Shown one piece after another: positions 17,984 through 25,324 of a DNA stretch of 47,916 bases. Location: assembly GCA_044356745.1 (NCBI GenBank), contig JBIKVP010000007.1, positions 1 to 47,916 of the forward strand, in the 5' to 3' direction. Each line of letters opens with the position of its first letter. The first letter of the stretch is position 1. The stretch comes from JBIKVP01 sp044356745. GTDB lineage: Bacteria > Pseudomonadota > Alphaproteobacteria > Rhizobiales > Beijerinckiaceae. The notes beneath the pieces were generated by a model, which worked only from the letters and a program-made list of their open reading frames with translations, had not been told where the DNA came from and did no database searches. Both the position numbers and the translations under genes were made by a program.

Positions 17984-18622
17984 ATGCCCCGTATTCTTAA
18001 CCGCCGTGGATTGATGCTGATTTTATCCTCGCCTTCGGGTGCGGGGAAATCCACACTCACGCGCCTTCTGGTGCAGGATGATCCGCTGATCCGCCTCTCG
18101 GTGTCGATCACCACACGTCCGCGCCGTGCGTCGGAGGTGAACGGCGTGCATTATAATTTTGTCGATGTGGATGAATTTCATTTTATGCGCGAGCGCGGTG
18201 ATTTGCTCGAATGGGCGCAGGTGCACGGCAATTTTTACGGCACGCCCATCAAGCCCGTAGAAAAAGCGCTTCAGCACGGACAAGATATTCTGTTCGATAT
18301 TGATTATCAGGGCACGCAGCAGATTGTCTCGCGGATGCGCGAAGATACCGTGACGATTTTTATTCTCCCCCCCTCGATGGCGGAACTCAAATCGCGCCTT
18401 TTGCGCCGCGCGGAAGATGCGACAGAGGTCATTGCTCGCCGTCTTGATAATGCCCGCGCTGAAATTGCCCGCTGGAAAGATTATGATTATGTGCTGGTGA
18501 ATGACGATTTGCAGCGCACCTATGCGGATTTACGCGCCATTGTCACAACGGAGCGCTTACGCCGCGAACATCACTTCGGACTAGAGCCATTTATTGACAG
18601 TCTGCTTGAGCAGGAGATTTGA
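17984..18622 (+). CDS. gmk: guanylate kinase
   Basis: Converts GMP to GDP using ATP, essential for guanine nucleotide supply. At 212 residues it has the usual length. The P-loop SSPSGAGKST is at residues 15-24, the GMP-binding region contains SITTRPRR and NGVHYNFVD, and FDIDYQGTQQI precedes the lid. The start at ATG 17984 follows AGAGG by about four bases; the open frame reaches upstream to 17828 but that part overlaps ratA and is not gmk-like. Its last 52 bases overlap the end of dsbB on the opposite strand. Confidence 0.97.
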   Translation: MPRILNRRGLMLILSSPSGAGKSTLTRLLVQDDPLIRLSVSITTRPRRASEVNGVHYNFVDVDEFHFMRERGDLLEWAQVHGNFYGTPIKPVEKALQHGQDILFDIDYQGTQQIVSRMREDTVTIFILPPSMAELKSRLLRRAEDATEVIARRLDNARAEIARWKDYDYVLVNDDLQRTYADLRAIVTTERLRREHHFGLEPFIDSLLEQEI

Positions 18623-19125
18623 ACGTAACTGACGCCCGTAAGATAACAGGCGATGATAAGCGAAATGACCGCATTCCACCCCGCAAGCGATAGTCCTATA
18701 AAACGCCACGCGGCATCTTCGCAGCTTACCACACGCACGCTTTGAAGCTGTGTCAGAAAGTCGTTCACCCCTTGCACCCCTTGTGCTGAGGCTCCCCCTG
18801 TTGCGCCGCAATCACTCGGACCTGCCCACCAGCGCCATTCTACACCAGCGTGATACGTGCCCAAGAGTGCGCTGATAATCCATAGCGCAATCAACGCGAT
18901 GAGCCCGAAAAGAACAGCTTTTGATTGTGACTGACGGTGCGCAAAAACGAACAGAAAAGGGCTTATCATCAACGTGAGATAATACGTCCAGCGCTGTTGT
19001 AGGCATAGTTTACACGGCTTGAGATTGAGCACATATTCAAAATAAAGCGCCCCCAAAATGGTCAAAAGCGTGACAAGACCGATAATGAGAAAAGCCATTC
19101 GCGGTTTTAAAAGTGTGCTTAGCAT
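18571..19125 (-). CDS. dsbB: disulfide bond formation protein B
   Basis: An inner-membrane quinone reductase, 184 residues with four helices, that reoxidises DsbA and passes electrons to ubiquinone. The first redox pair is C38-x2-C41 in LKPCKLCLQQRW and the second is C106 and C135 on the second periplasmic loop (GPSDCGATGG and RVVSCEDA). The C-terminal tail from about residue 168 (QISCSSRLSINGSSPK) is encoded antisense to the conserved end of gmk and so is probably a recent read-through extension; it contains an extra cysteine. It ends seven bases after the YqaA-like gene on the same strand. Confidence 0.93.
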   Translation of the reverse strand: MLSTLLKPRMAFLIIGLVTLLTILGALYFEYVLNLKPCKLCLQQRWTYYLTLMISPFLFVFAHRQSQSKAVLFGLIALIALWIISALLGTYHAGVEWRWWAGPSDCGATGGASAQGVQGVNDFLTQLQSVRVVSCEDAAWRFIGLSLAGWNAVISLIIACYLTGVSYVQISCSSRLSINGSSPK

Positions 19126-19131
19126 GGCACA

Positions 19132-19713
19132 TTAAACCACATATTTCACAAGATAAAACCCACCAACAATCGCCGCCAAGATTGCGATCATCATGAGCGC
19201 AAAATGCTCATCCATCAAACGCTTGATGGGTTCACCAAAGCGGCTGAGTAATCCTGCAAGCAGATAAAATCGTGCGCCGCGTGTGATGATTGAGAGCACA
19301 GTAAACCACAACAGATCATACCCCGCAAAGCCCGATGTAATCGTCACCAGCTTATAAGGAATGGGGGTTAAACCCTTGAGCAGAATAATCCATGCGCCCC
19401 ATTGCGCATACATGGCGCGAAACTCATCCACTTTATCGCCATAGCCATAGGCATTGATGATCCATGCACCAAGCGAATCATAAAGCAATGCGCCAATCGC
19501 GTAGCCTACTAATCCACCTAAAACAGACGTAACCGTGCATAATCCCGCATAAAACCATGCTTTATCAGGACGTGCGAGCGACATTGGAACGAGAATAACA
19601 TCAGGCGGTATCGGAAAAAACGAGCTTTCCGCAAATGAAATCGTGCCCAGCGCCCATGTTGCACGGGGTTTTTCAGCAAGGCGCAAAGTCCATTCATACA
19701 GGCGTTTAAACAT
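19132..19713 (-). CDS. yqaA: YqaA/DedA-family membrane protein
   Basis: A VTT/SNARE-associated (DedA superfamily) inner-membrane protein of 193 residues, of the YqaA branch. Conserved features are SFAESSFFPIPPDVILVP (re-entrant helix with the key glutamate) and KGLTPIPYKLVTITSGFAG, the second half of the pseudo-symmetrical pair. DedA-superfamily members take part in lipid carrier or phospholipid flipping and proton-force homeostasis; the YqaA branch's substrate is not known. I start at ATG 19713, with GAGAG about four bases upstream. The gene lies just before dsbB, possibly in one transcript. Confidence 0.9.
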   Translation of the reverse strand: MFKRLYEWTLRLAEKPRATWALGTISFAESSFFPIPPDVILVPMSLARPDKAWFYAGLCTVTSVLGGLVGYAIGALLYDSLGAWIINAYGYGDKVDEFRAMYAQWGAWIILLKGLTPIPYKLVTITSGFAGYDLLWFTVLSIITRGARFYLLAGLLSRFGEPIKRLMDEHFALMMIAILAAIVGGFYLVKYVV

Positions 19714-20024
19714 CATCTCTCGCAACGGGTTGAGGTGTCTTTCAAGACATACAATAAGCTGTGGAGCTAACCCTTATTGCCGTGGTTGTCCAGTTTTGTC
19801 TCGTTTGGGGAGTGGTCAGATTCGCTCACTTGCGCGAGGCTTAAATAAAAACTCCAAAGCGCGACCGCGCGTCCGCGCCCATGCGCGGGGTCTATAAATA
19901 AAAAAGAACTCATTGACCTCTTTTCATCAGAATGATAGCCAAGAAAAAGAACAAGAAAAAGATAACCGATGATTGTCGTCATCACGTTGATGGTGATGAC
20001 AACACGTGATCATAACGATCAAAA
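19714..20024. other. intergenic region between yqaA and tRNA-Leu
   Basis: About 310 bases without a convincing gene. A GC-rich hairpin CCGCGC-CCAT-GCGCGG lies at 19873-19888, without an adjoining T run in either direction. TTGATG (19987) and CATAAC (20011), 18 bases apart, could form a weak promoter for the tRNA. The short open frames in it have poor starts and no recognisable product. Confidence 0.4.
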
Positions 20025-20109
20025 GCCCCTGTGGTGAAATTGGTAGACGCGCTCGACTCAAAATCGAGTTCCGCAAGGAGTGCTGGTTCAAGTCCGGCCA
20101 GGGGCACCA
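20025..20109 (+). tRNA. tRNA-Leu(CAA)
   Basis: An 85-base class II tRNA with acceptor stem GCCCCTG/CAGGGGC, D arm with GGTGAAATTGGTAGACGC, anticodon stem CTCGA/TCGAG around loop CTCAAAA, a short variable arm, and T arm CTGGTTCAAGTCCGG with the expected pairing. Anticodon CAA reads UUG leucine codons. CCA is encoded. The region downstream carries integrase debris, so its 3' end is a probable former attachment site. Confidence 0.97.
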
Positions 20110-20123
20110 TATTACCTTCCAGC

Positions 20124-20293
20124 AACGTCCGATAGCGTCCATAAGCATTTGATTTTGCTAAGAAAAAATCTATTTTTATAAAAATATGTGTCCAAGAGCG
20201 TCCATTATGGTGCGCTTGAACCCAACAGATTTGTTGGGCTATATGTTGGGTTAGTCATAAAACCCAGCAATTAAAGCCCAACGGAAACCCAAC
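20124..20293 (+). promoter_or_regulatory. arm-type and inverted repeats between tRNA-Leu and integrase stump
   Basis: Two copies of AGCGTCCAT (20134-20142 and 20197-20205), with weaker relatives ACGTCCGA (20125) and GTGTCCAA (20188), lie beside a perfect palindrome CCCAACA-GATT-TGTTGGG (20221-20238). Further half-sites follow: TGTTGGGTT (20244), AACCCAGC (20260), GCCCAAC (20276) and AACCCAAC (20287). Spaced direct repeats next to a tRNA end are typical arm-type sites of tyrosine integrases, and the palindromic group ends right at the integrase start, where it could have controlled its expression. Confidence 0.55.
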
Positions 20294-20326
20294 ATGGCAC
20301 TCACAGATACGGCAATCGAAAAATGA
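20294..20326 (+). pseudogene. remnant of P4-type tyrosine integrase (N-terminus only)
   Basis: ATG at 20294 opens a ten-codon frame, MALTDTAIEK, ending in TGA. P4-family integrases begin MALTDTAIRxAKP, so this is almost surely the start of such a gene. Nothing of the remaining 390 or so residues follows in any frame: the next gene begins 23 bases later. The rest was deleted, fixing the island in place. The position, about 185 bases after a tRNA 3' end, is exactly where such an integrase belongs. Confidence 0.7.
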
Positions 20327-20348
20327 GATTTATTATAGACATTTAAGG

Positions 20349-22154
20349 ATGGTTTGCTTGACCAAAGATAAAATAATCTTTCCTGATTTTGATGCAATCT
20401 TGGCCGTGATTGATCAGGTAGAGAAAAAAGAAGATAATCAATTTGCAGCGGCTTTTCGGAAGAAAGAGGAAGAAGAGCCGGGGCAAGGATGGAAACTGCT
20501 GTCTCAAATTTTTTACTATCACTTTATGGCGGGGCAATTAGAACCATTCGGACCGATGTGGCAAACGGATGGACAGCGGAGCCTGATACCCGCCGATCTT
20601 TCGGACGGTGAACTTGATGCGATCCAAGGCACGCTGAAAACCGTTCCTGATCCTGAATTTCAGGCACGTGCTGCCGATATTCTTTGGTTACAGCGCAAGG
20701 ATTTCAAAGCCGCACGAATAGCGGTCGCGGCATACATCGAAACCGGTTCGCGGTTGGAAGACCCGGAACACTGGCCTACTTGCATGGAAAGGTACGAACG
20801 CGGCTTGCGCCTTGCCCGGCAAATCGATGCAAAGGGCAATCTGCCAAAGTCGGTGCTTGCGCATCTTGAAGCGCGGGTGCGCCACTACGACGGCCAAGAC
20901 CCTTTGTTTTTCACATTAAAGGCGCTTGAACTCCTTGCTGAATTTCGATTCGGTGACTTCCCCGTCCTTGCCGAAATCGCTGGCTGCGTTGCAGCCCAGT
21001 CTTGCGAAGCGGGCGATTTTCGACGCGCACGAGACCACTTTGACGTTCAAGCGAAGCTGTTGAAGCTGGCTAAGAATGATGAAGTAGCGGAAGTGACCCG
21101 CGTTGCATCCGCCGAAACGCATGTTCAAGAAGCTGAAGCGCAAGAAGCCATCGGGTCATTCATGTCAGCGCGTACCTTTTGGGAAAAGGCCATAGTAGCC
21201 TTTCGCGAACGGCCATCTCTTCGTTCGCGCATTCCAGAATTGCAGCGACGGCTTGCCATCGCGGGTAAAAAGACGCTCGACGAAATGAAAAGCTTCAGCC
21301 ACGAAATCGATATTCGTTCGATGGTCGAACATGCCGAAGCGGCCTTCAAGGGCTTGCCGCTTGATGAAGCCCTTTGCAAATTGGCGGCATTTGAGAAGCC
21401 GATTGACCCTGTCAGCATCCGCGAACAGACGTTGAAGGAACTAGAAGACGCTCCCTTGCATGCGCACATTACAGCTGAAATTTATGATGAAACAGGGCGT
21501 AAGATTGGCCGAAGGCCAAGCATTTCATCATCAAAGGAGAAAGAGCGTGAATTAGCTATAGAAGGATTTATCGAACAGAACATGAGTTATGTTCGACATC
21601 TTGCGGTTGCAGGTTCGTTTGCGCCCGCCGTCCGAACGATCTTAAGCGAACACGATGTGACCGAAAAAGAAATCGACGGCTTGATTGCCGATAGCGGGTT
21701 TATACCTGAAGGTCGCTTGCCCTTGTTCGTGAAAGCCATTGCAGACGGCTTTCGGTGGGATTTTTCGACCGCATTGCATATTTTCGTGCCGCAGGCTGAA
21801 AATGGATTGCGCCATATCATCGAACAAACTGGCGAAGTTCCAAGAAGCTTGGATCAGGACGGCATTGAAGAGGTTTGGTCAATCGAACGTATTTTGGGGA
21901 ATGATCGACTCCAGAAGGCGCTGGGTCCGGCATTCACTTTCAATCTTCAATCACTACTTTCCAAGCGATCCGGCTCTAACTTAAGAAATAACATTGCACA
22001 TGGGCTGGTTTCTTCGGAATCTCTTAATAGCCATGATGGCTTTTACCTATGGTGGCTTCTCTTACGCCTTGTGGTTTTCCCCACATCAATTATGAAGGCA
22101 TTCTGCGAGAGGCACTCTATCGCGAGGAATAATGTAAAGCCTTCGGACGACTAA
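20349..22154 (+). CDS. DUF4209-domain protein with HEPN-like RNxxxHG motif
   Basis: A 601-residue soluble protein, mostly alpha-helical by composition. The C-terminal part matches DUF4209: LRHIIEQTGEVPRSL, then FTFNLQSLLSKRSGSNLR, then the family's RNxxxHG motif as RNNIAHG with R546 and H551. That Rx4H spacing is also the catalytic signature of HEPN ribonucleases. The long N-terminal region (about 1-450) has helical repeats like TPRs (for instance ADILWLQRKDFKAARIAV and AQSCEAGDFRRARDHFD), which might sense a partner. It sits in a tRNA-linked island, and its codons look more GC-rich than the flanks by eye. No catalytic activity is established for DUF4209; a role in phage defence is only an inference. 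The start ATG 20349 has no well-spaced ribosome binding site. Confidence 0.85.
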   Translation: MVCLTKDKIIFPDFDAILAVIDQVEKKEDNQFAAAFRKKEEEEPGQGWKLLSQIFYYHFMAGQLEPFGPMWQTDGQRSLIPADLSDGELDAIQGTLKTVPDPEFQARAADILWLQRKDFKAARIAVAAYIETGSRLEDPEHWPTCMERYERGLRLARQIDAKGNLPKSVLAHLEARVRHYDGQDPLFFTLKALELLAEFRFGDFPVLAEIAGCVAAQSCEAGDFRRARDHFDVQAKLLKLAKNDEVAEVTRVASAETHVQEAEAQEAIGSFMSARTFWEKAIVAFRERPSLRSRIPELQRRLAIAGKKTLDEMKSFSHEIDIRSMVEHAEAAFKGLPLDEALCKLAAFEKPIDPVSIREQTLKELEDAPLHAHITAEIYDETGRKIGRRPSISSSKEKERELAIEGFIEQNMSYVRHLAVAGSFAPAVRTILSEHDVTEKEIDGLIADSGFIPEGRLPLFVKAIADGFRWDFSTALHIFVPQAENGLRHIIEQTGEVPRSLDQDGIEEVWSIERILGNDRLQKALGPAFTFNLQSLLSKRSGSNLRNNIAHGLVSSESLNSHDGFYLWWLLLRLVVFPTSIMKAFCERHSIARNNVKPSDD

Positions 22155-22334
22155 AGTCATCCGCTCTTATCCATCTGCATCCGCCCCTAGCCAATAAATT
22201 TGTTGGTCTTTTGAAAAATAAAATATTTTTAATGCAAAAATATCAATGATATAAGCCGTTTATTTAGTTCCGGACAGGCCAGCTTTGGGAGGCTGTTCAT
22301 GGCTTTGTTGCCGATGACGTCAGGATCAAACTGC

Positions 22335-22613
22335 TGAAAATATTCTTCGACTGTGGGCGGATTGTCTGGCCCTTTCGCCTTCAAACCGGATGTCATTCCA
22401 GTTTTCGGATATATCGATGATCTTGTGATTGTACCGCTTGGGATTTTGCTGGCTGTGCGTCTTGTACCAGCTTGGCTCATGGCGAAATTTAGAGATCAAG
22501 CTACCCGGCAGGACATCTGCCCGGTGAGCCATGCTGGGCTAGTAGCTATTATTATTCTCTGGCTGATAGCAGCCTTTATCCTAATATGGTTGGCGCTATC
22601 ATTATTTATATAA
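22335..22613 (+). pseudogene. decayed DUF1232 (YkvA-like) membrane protein gene
   Basis: From about 22383 the frame reads FKPDVIPVFGYIDDLVIVP and on to the end, matching the DUF1232 signature DLIPDFIPVLGYLDDL and the family's second helix near the C-terminus (IIILWLIAAFILIWLALSLF). The stretch just before, LALSP in a different frame (about 22360-22374), is the expected preceding residues, so a one- or two-base frameshift breaks the gene; the rest of the N-terminus is not found. The open frame from GTG 22353 (86 residues) may still be translated but would lack the first helix. DUF1232 proteins are small membrane proteins of unknown role. Confidence 0.65.
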
Positions 22614-22614
22614 A

Positions 22615-23052
22615 TTATTTAATCTCATTATATTGATACTTCTGAGGTAATTCATCTGAATGTCTTAATTTACCTTTTGCGGTACCCATAAGGGTACCAA
22701 ACTCTGTAAGTTGACGCGCTGAAGAGAAGCGCACGAAAATAGTTATAGAAGGTCCGCTAGCCTCTTCTTTGGCTTGAAATGCAACGCTGTCCCATGCCAG
22801 ATGACAGGCTTTATGCATAACTTGCTCAACGATGTATATATTTTCTGGGATCCCATCGTAAGCAGAACCGAATGCAGATAATACTACGCTTTCGTTAATA
22901 CGTGGAATTTGGAGAAAAGCGAAGTTGCCTAGGAGTTTTTCTTCGTAATGCTCTTCTCCTTCCTCATCTGTTGAATAAAGATTTTCGAAAATACGAATTT
23001 TTATAGCGTTGTTTTGGATAAGCATGCATTCCACCGAGTCAAAAGAATTCAA
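22615..23052 (-). CDS. hypothetical protein, 145 residues
   Basis: I do not recognise this protein. It is soluble, acidic in its first third (STDEEGEEHYEEK), and mixes short strands and helices; a hydrophobic central part reads NESVVLSAFGSAYDGIPENI and later ITIFVRFSSARQL. Codon use is normal and the frame is open over its full length. It stops right beside the DUF1232 remnant, tail to tail. It lies in the accessory stretch between tRNA-Leu and the flippase and is AT-rich, unlike the DUF4209 gene, so the island may have come together in steps. It could be an immunity-type or adaptor protein, but there is no positive evidence. Confidence 0.6.
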   Translation of the reverse strand: MNSFDSVECMLIQNNAIKIRIFENLYSTDEEGEEHYEEKLLGNFAFLQIPRINESVVLSAFGSAYDGIPENIYIVEQVMHKACHLAWDSVAFQAKEEASGPSITIFVRFSSARQLTEFGTLMGTAKGKLRHSDELPQKYQYNEIK

Positions 23053-23322
23053 TTTTTCTGCTGGTCTTCTTTATAATTATCGTTATTTCTTCTCAATTAA
23101 AATAGCCGACGAACCGGTAATATAAATTGCTTGCCAATGCCACCTTGCACTCGCGCTTGATGGCGGTCAAAGCTTTCTTTCAATATCTAGCGAAAGACCG
23201 ATATTTCGTAAGATCAGCTATCATTAAATCATCCTCACTCCACACCCCACACCACCCACCTTTCAACGGGCATAAGCGTCAAACGCATTGATGCGCTCGC
23301 GCCTGTTGTCTATAGATGTTTT
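23053..23322. other. intergenic region at the right end of the accessory stretch
   Basis: These 270 bases separate the unknown 145-residue gene from the flippase. The far attachment site of the island would be expected here or further right, but I find no copy of the tRNA-Leu 3' end. A short C- and A-rich stretch (23233-23266, CACTCCACACCCCACACCACCC) is the only compositional oddity. Confidence 0.35.
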
Positions 23323-24561
23323 ATGTTGAAAGTTTTGTTCTCATCGCGCGTGCTGACATTTTTTGATCAGGTGAGCACGTCTGTTGGCAATTTTTTGCTC
23401 ACCATCGTCATTGCGCGCTTCTTTGGTGTGAATGAGCTTGCAGGATATGGTCTTGCGCTCACTGTGGTGATGAACTTGAAAGCTGTTCATCGCGGGGCGT
23501 TTCAAGTGCCACTCTCACTCATTGCGCCGCGCCGCTTTGTGCGCACGCTTGATGGTATTATTGCTGAGCATCTGCTGATTTGGGCATTTTTAGCGATGCT
23601 TTTAGCGCTTGGCTTTGGGGTATTCAGCTTTTTTGATCATTCTGATCTTATGAGGCTGACCTTTTTGTCTTTGATCCCCAGTTTCATGTTGTTGATGTCG
23701 GTGGATGTCGAGCGCATCGTCAGCCTTAAAACAGAGCGCTATACGGATATGGTGGTGCTTAATGCCCTCTATGTGCCCGTGATTGTGCTTGGTGCGTGGC
23801 TAAGCCATGTTGATAAGCTTGATTATCGCGGATTTTGTTTTTTGATTGCAGGTTATGCATTGATCCGCTCGCTCTGGGTGCTTTTTCGCCAAGCGCGCCC
23901 CAATATCAGATGGGGTTGGCGCTTGCTGATGCGCGATTGCCGACGTGATTTATTGCGTTTGGGTGTAGGCACATCGATTAGCGCGACGTTGATGTCCGTG
24001 CCGATTTTCGCGCTGGGTTATTTTGCACCCGCCATTCATACGGCGGCCTTTGTTGCGACGCGCAGCCTCATTCAGCCGATTGATGTATTGTTTCGTGGCC
24101 TTGACGTGTTGGACAAACACCGCATAAGCCAAATTCCTGCTAACGACATGAATGCATTACGCCGCGCATTTTTTAAAACAACATTGCTTTACGGATTGAT
24201 TGCAACGCTATTTGTATGTGCAATTGGCTTTTGGGCACAAGAGCTTCTGCATCTCGTTTACAAAGGTGTGTTCGATAACTACATCCATGCGGTGTGGCTA
24301 TGGGGCGTTGTGTTTATGCTGACCGCTTTACTTCCACCACTGGAGAGCCTGATTTTCAAAGCGGGTAAAGCCCAAACTTACAATCTAATTCAAATCGTTG
24401 CAGGGGGCGGGGCTGTTCTGCTCACGTTTGTTCTTGTGCCATTTAACTGGCCATTCAGTTATGAGAACGGTGCAATTGTGACACGCATTCTCACATGGCT
24501 GATATTGTTAGGCGCGTGTTACATTGTAATCATCCGCCCAACTTTTATTTCAAAAGCTTAA
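23323..24561 (+). CDS. polysaccharide flippase-like membrane protein (MOP superfamily)
   Basis: A 412-residue integral membrane protein with about 12 helices. The start, SSRVLTFFDQVSTSVGNFLLTIVIARFFG (over residues 7-35), matches the N-terminus of Wzx-like oligosaccharide transporters. It is shorter than typical family members (about 420-480). No polysaccharide genes adjoin it. The final four bases overlap the end of the convergent grpE gene. It is distinct from the first flippase of the window (6469-7914), with no obvious recent relationship. The substrate is unknown. Confidence 0.82.
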   Translation: MLKVLFSSRVLTFFDQVSTSVGNFLLTIVIARFFGVNELAGYGLALTVVMNLKAVHRGAFQVPLSLIAPRRFVRTLDGIIAEHLLIWAFLAMLLALGFGVFSFFDHSDLMRLTFLSLIPSFMLLMSVDVERIVSLKTERYTDMVVLNALYVPVIVLGAWLSHVDKLDYRGFCFLIAGYALIRSLWVLFRQARPNIRWGWRLLMRDCRRDLLRLGVGTSISATLMSVPIFALGYFAPAIHTAAFVATRSLIQPIDVLFRGLDVLDKHRISQIPANDMNALRRAFFKTTLLYGLIATLFVCAIGFWAQELLHLVYKGVFDNYIHAVWLWGVVFMLTALLPPLESLIFKAGKAQTYNLIQIVAGGGAVLLTFVLVPFNWPFSYENGAIVTRILTWLILLGACYIVIIRPTFISKA

Positions 24562-25226
24562 GCGACTTGAATGCCAGGCTCTTCAGGCGCTGGAGGAGGT
24601 GCTTTAGCGCCACCACGGGCAACACCTACAAGCGCAGGGCGCAACACGCGATCCCCAATCGCATATCCGATTTGCGCAACATTCATCACGTGACCATGAG
24701 GGATAGACGGATCAGGCACTTCAAACATCGCCTGATGAAGGTTTGGATCAAACTTCTCGCCCATGGGGTTGACTTGGCGAATGCCGTGACGCTCAAACGT
24801 TTTAAGCAAATCACGCTCAGTGAGTTCAATTCCTTCAATCAAACCCTTTAAAGCGCCATCCATTGTTGAAATCGCTTCAACAGGCACATTTTCAAGTGCG
24901 CGGCGAATGTTATCGGACACGTTCATCATGTCTTTCGCGAAATTGGTAACAGCATATGTGCGCGCATCTGAAACTTCACGCTCAGTGCGACGACGCAAAT
25001 TTTCCATCTCGGCAAGCGTGCGTAACAAACGATCCTTCAGCTCATCGCGCTCGTTTTCTGTGCGTGTCAATAGCTCAAGAAGTGCCACAGTTGGATCGAC
25101 AGGTTGATCAGTTGACATGGCGTCTGGCTGAACATTGGCGCTCATCAAAGGATCTTGATTTTGAGATTTACCTTGAGGAGAAGACACGTTCTCAAGGTTA
25201 TTTGAAGCATGCGGAGTGTCATTCAT
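24558..25226 (-). CDS. grpE: nucleotide exchange factor GrpE
   Basis: The DnaK co-chaperone, 222 residues, that releases ADP from DnaK. A polar, disordered N-terminal segment of about 55 residues is followed by the long dimerising helix with NERDELKDRLLRTLAEMENL and RRRTERE, then the C-terminal beta domain with GEKFDPNLHQAMFEV and IGYAIGDRVLRPALVGVA, the GrpE signature. It ends with a low-complexity tail. ATG 25226 has AGGAT about seven bases upstream. Usually next to hrcA in this class; here it sits 98 bases downstream of leuB on the same strand, and no hrcA or dnaK is in the window. Confidence 0.96.
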   Translation of the reverse strand: MNDTPHASNNLENVSSPQGKSQNQDPLMSANVQPDAMSTDQPVDPTVALLELLTRTENERDELKDRLLRTLAEMENLRRRTEREVSDARTYAVTNFAKDMMNVSDNIRRALENVPVEAISTMDGALKGLIEGIELTERDLLKTFERHGIRQVNPMGEKFDPNLHQAMFEVPDPSIPHGHVMNVAQIGYAIGDRVLRPALVGVARGGAKAPPPAPEEPGIQVA

Positions 25227-25324
25227 CGGAGGTATCCTATTTGTATGCTGATAAATCGTTCGTCTGCTCTTTTATTGGGGATTGCGACCTTAAAAATCAA
25301 GAGTTTGCATGATCACAAACATTA

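Noticed and set aside
19873..19888. GC-rich hairpin as a terminator for yqaA or the tRNA region
   Set aside because: No T run next to it in either direction.
22155..23322. Search for a second copy of the tRNA-Leu 3' end as the far attachment site
   Set aside because: No convincing match was found by eye; TTCCGGACAGGCCAGC near 22267 is only a weak resemblance.
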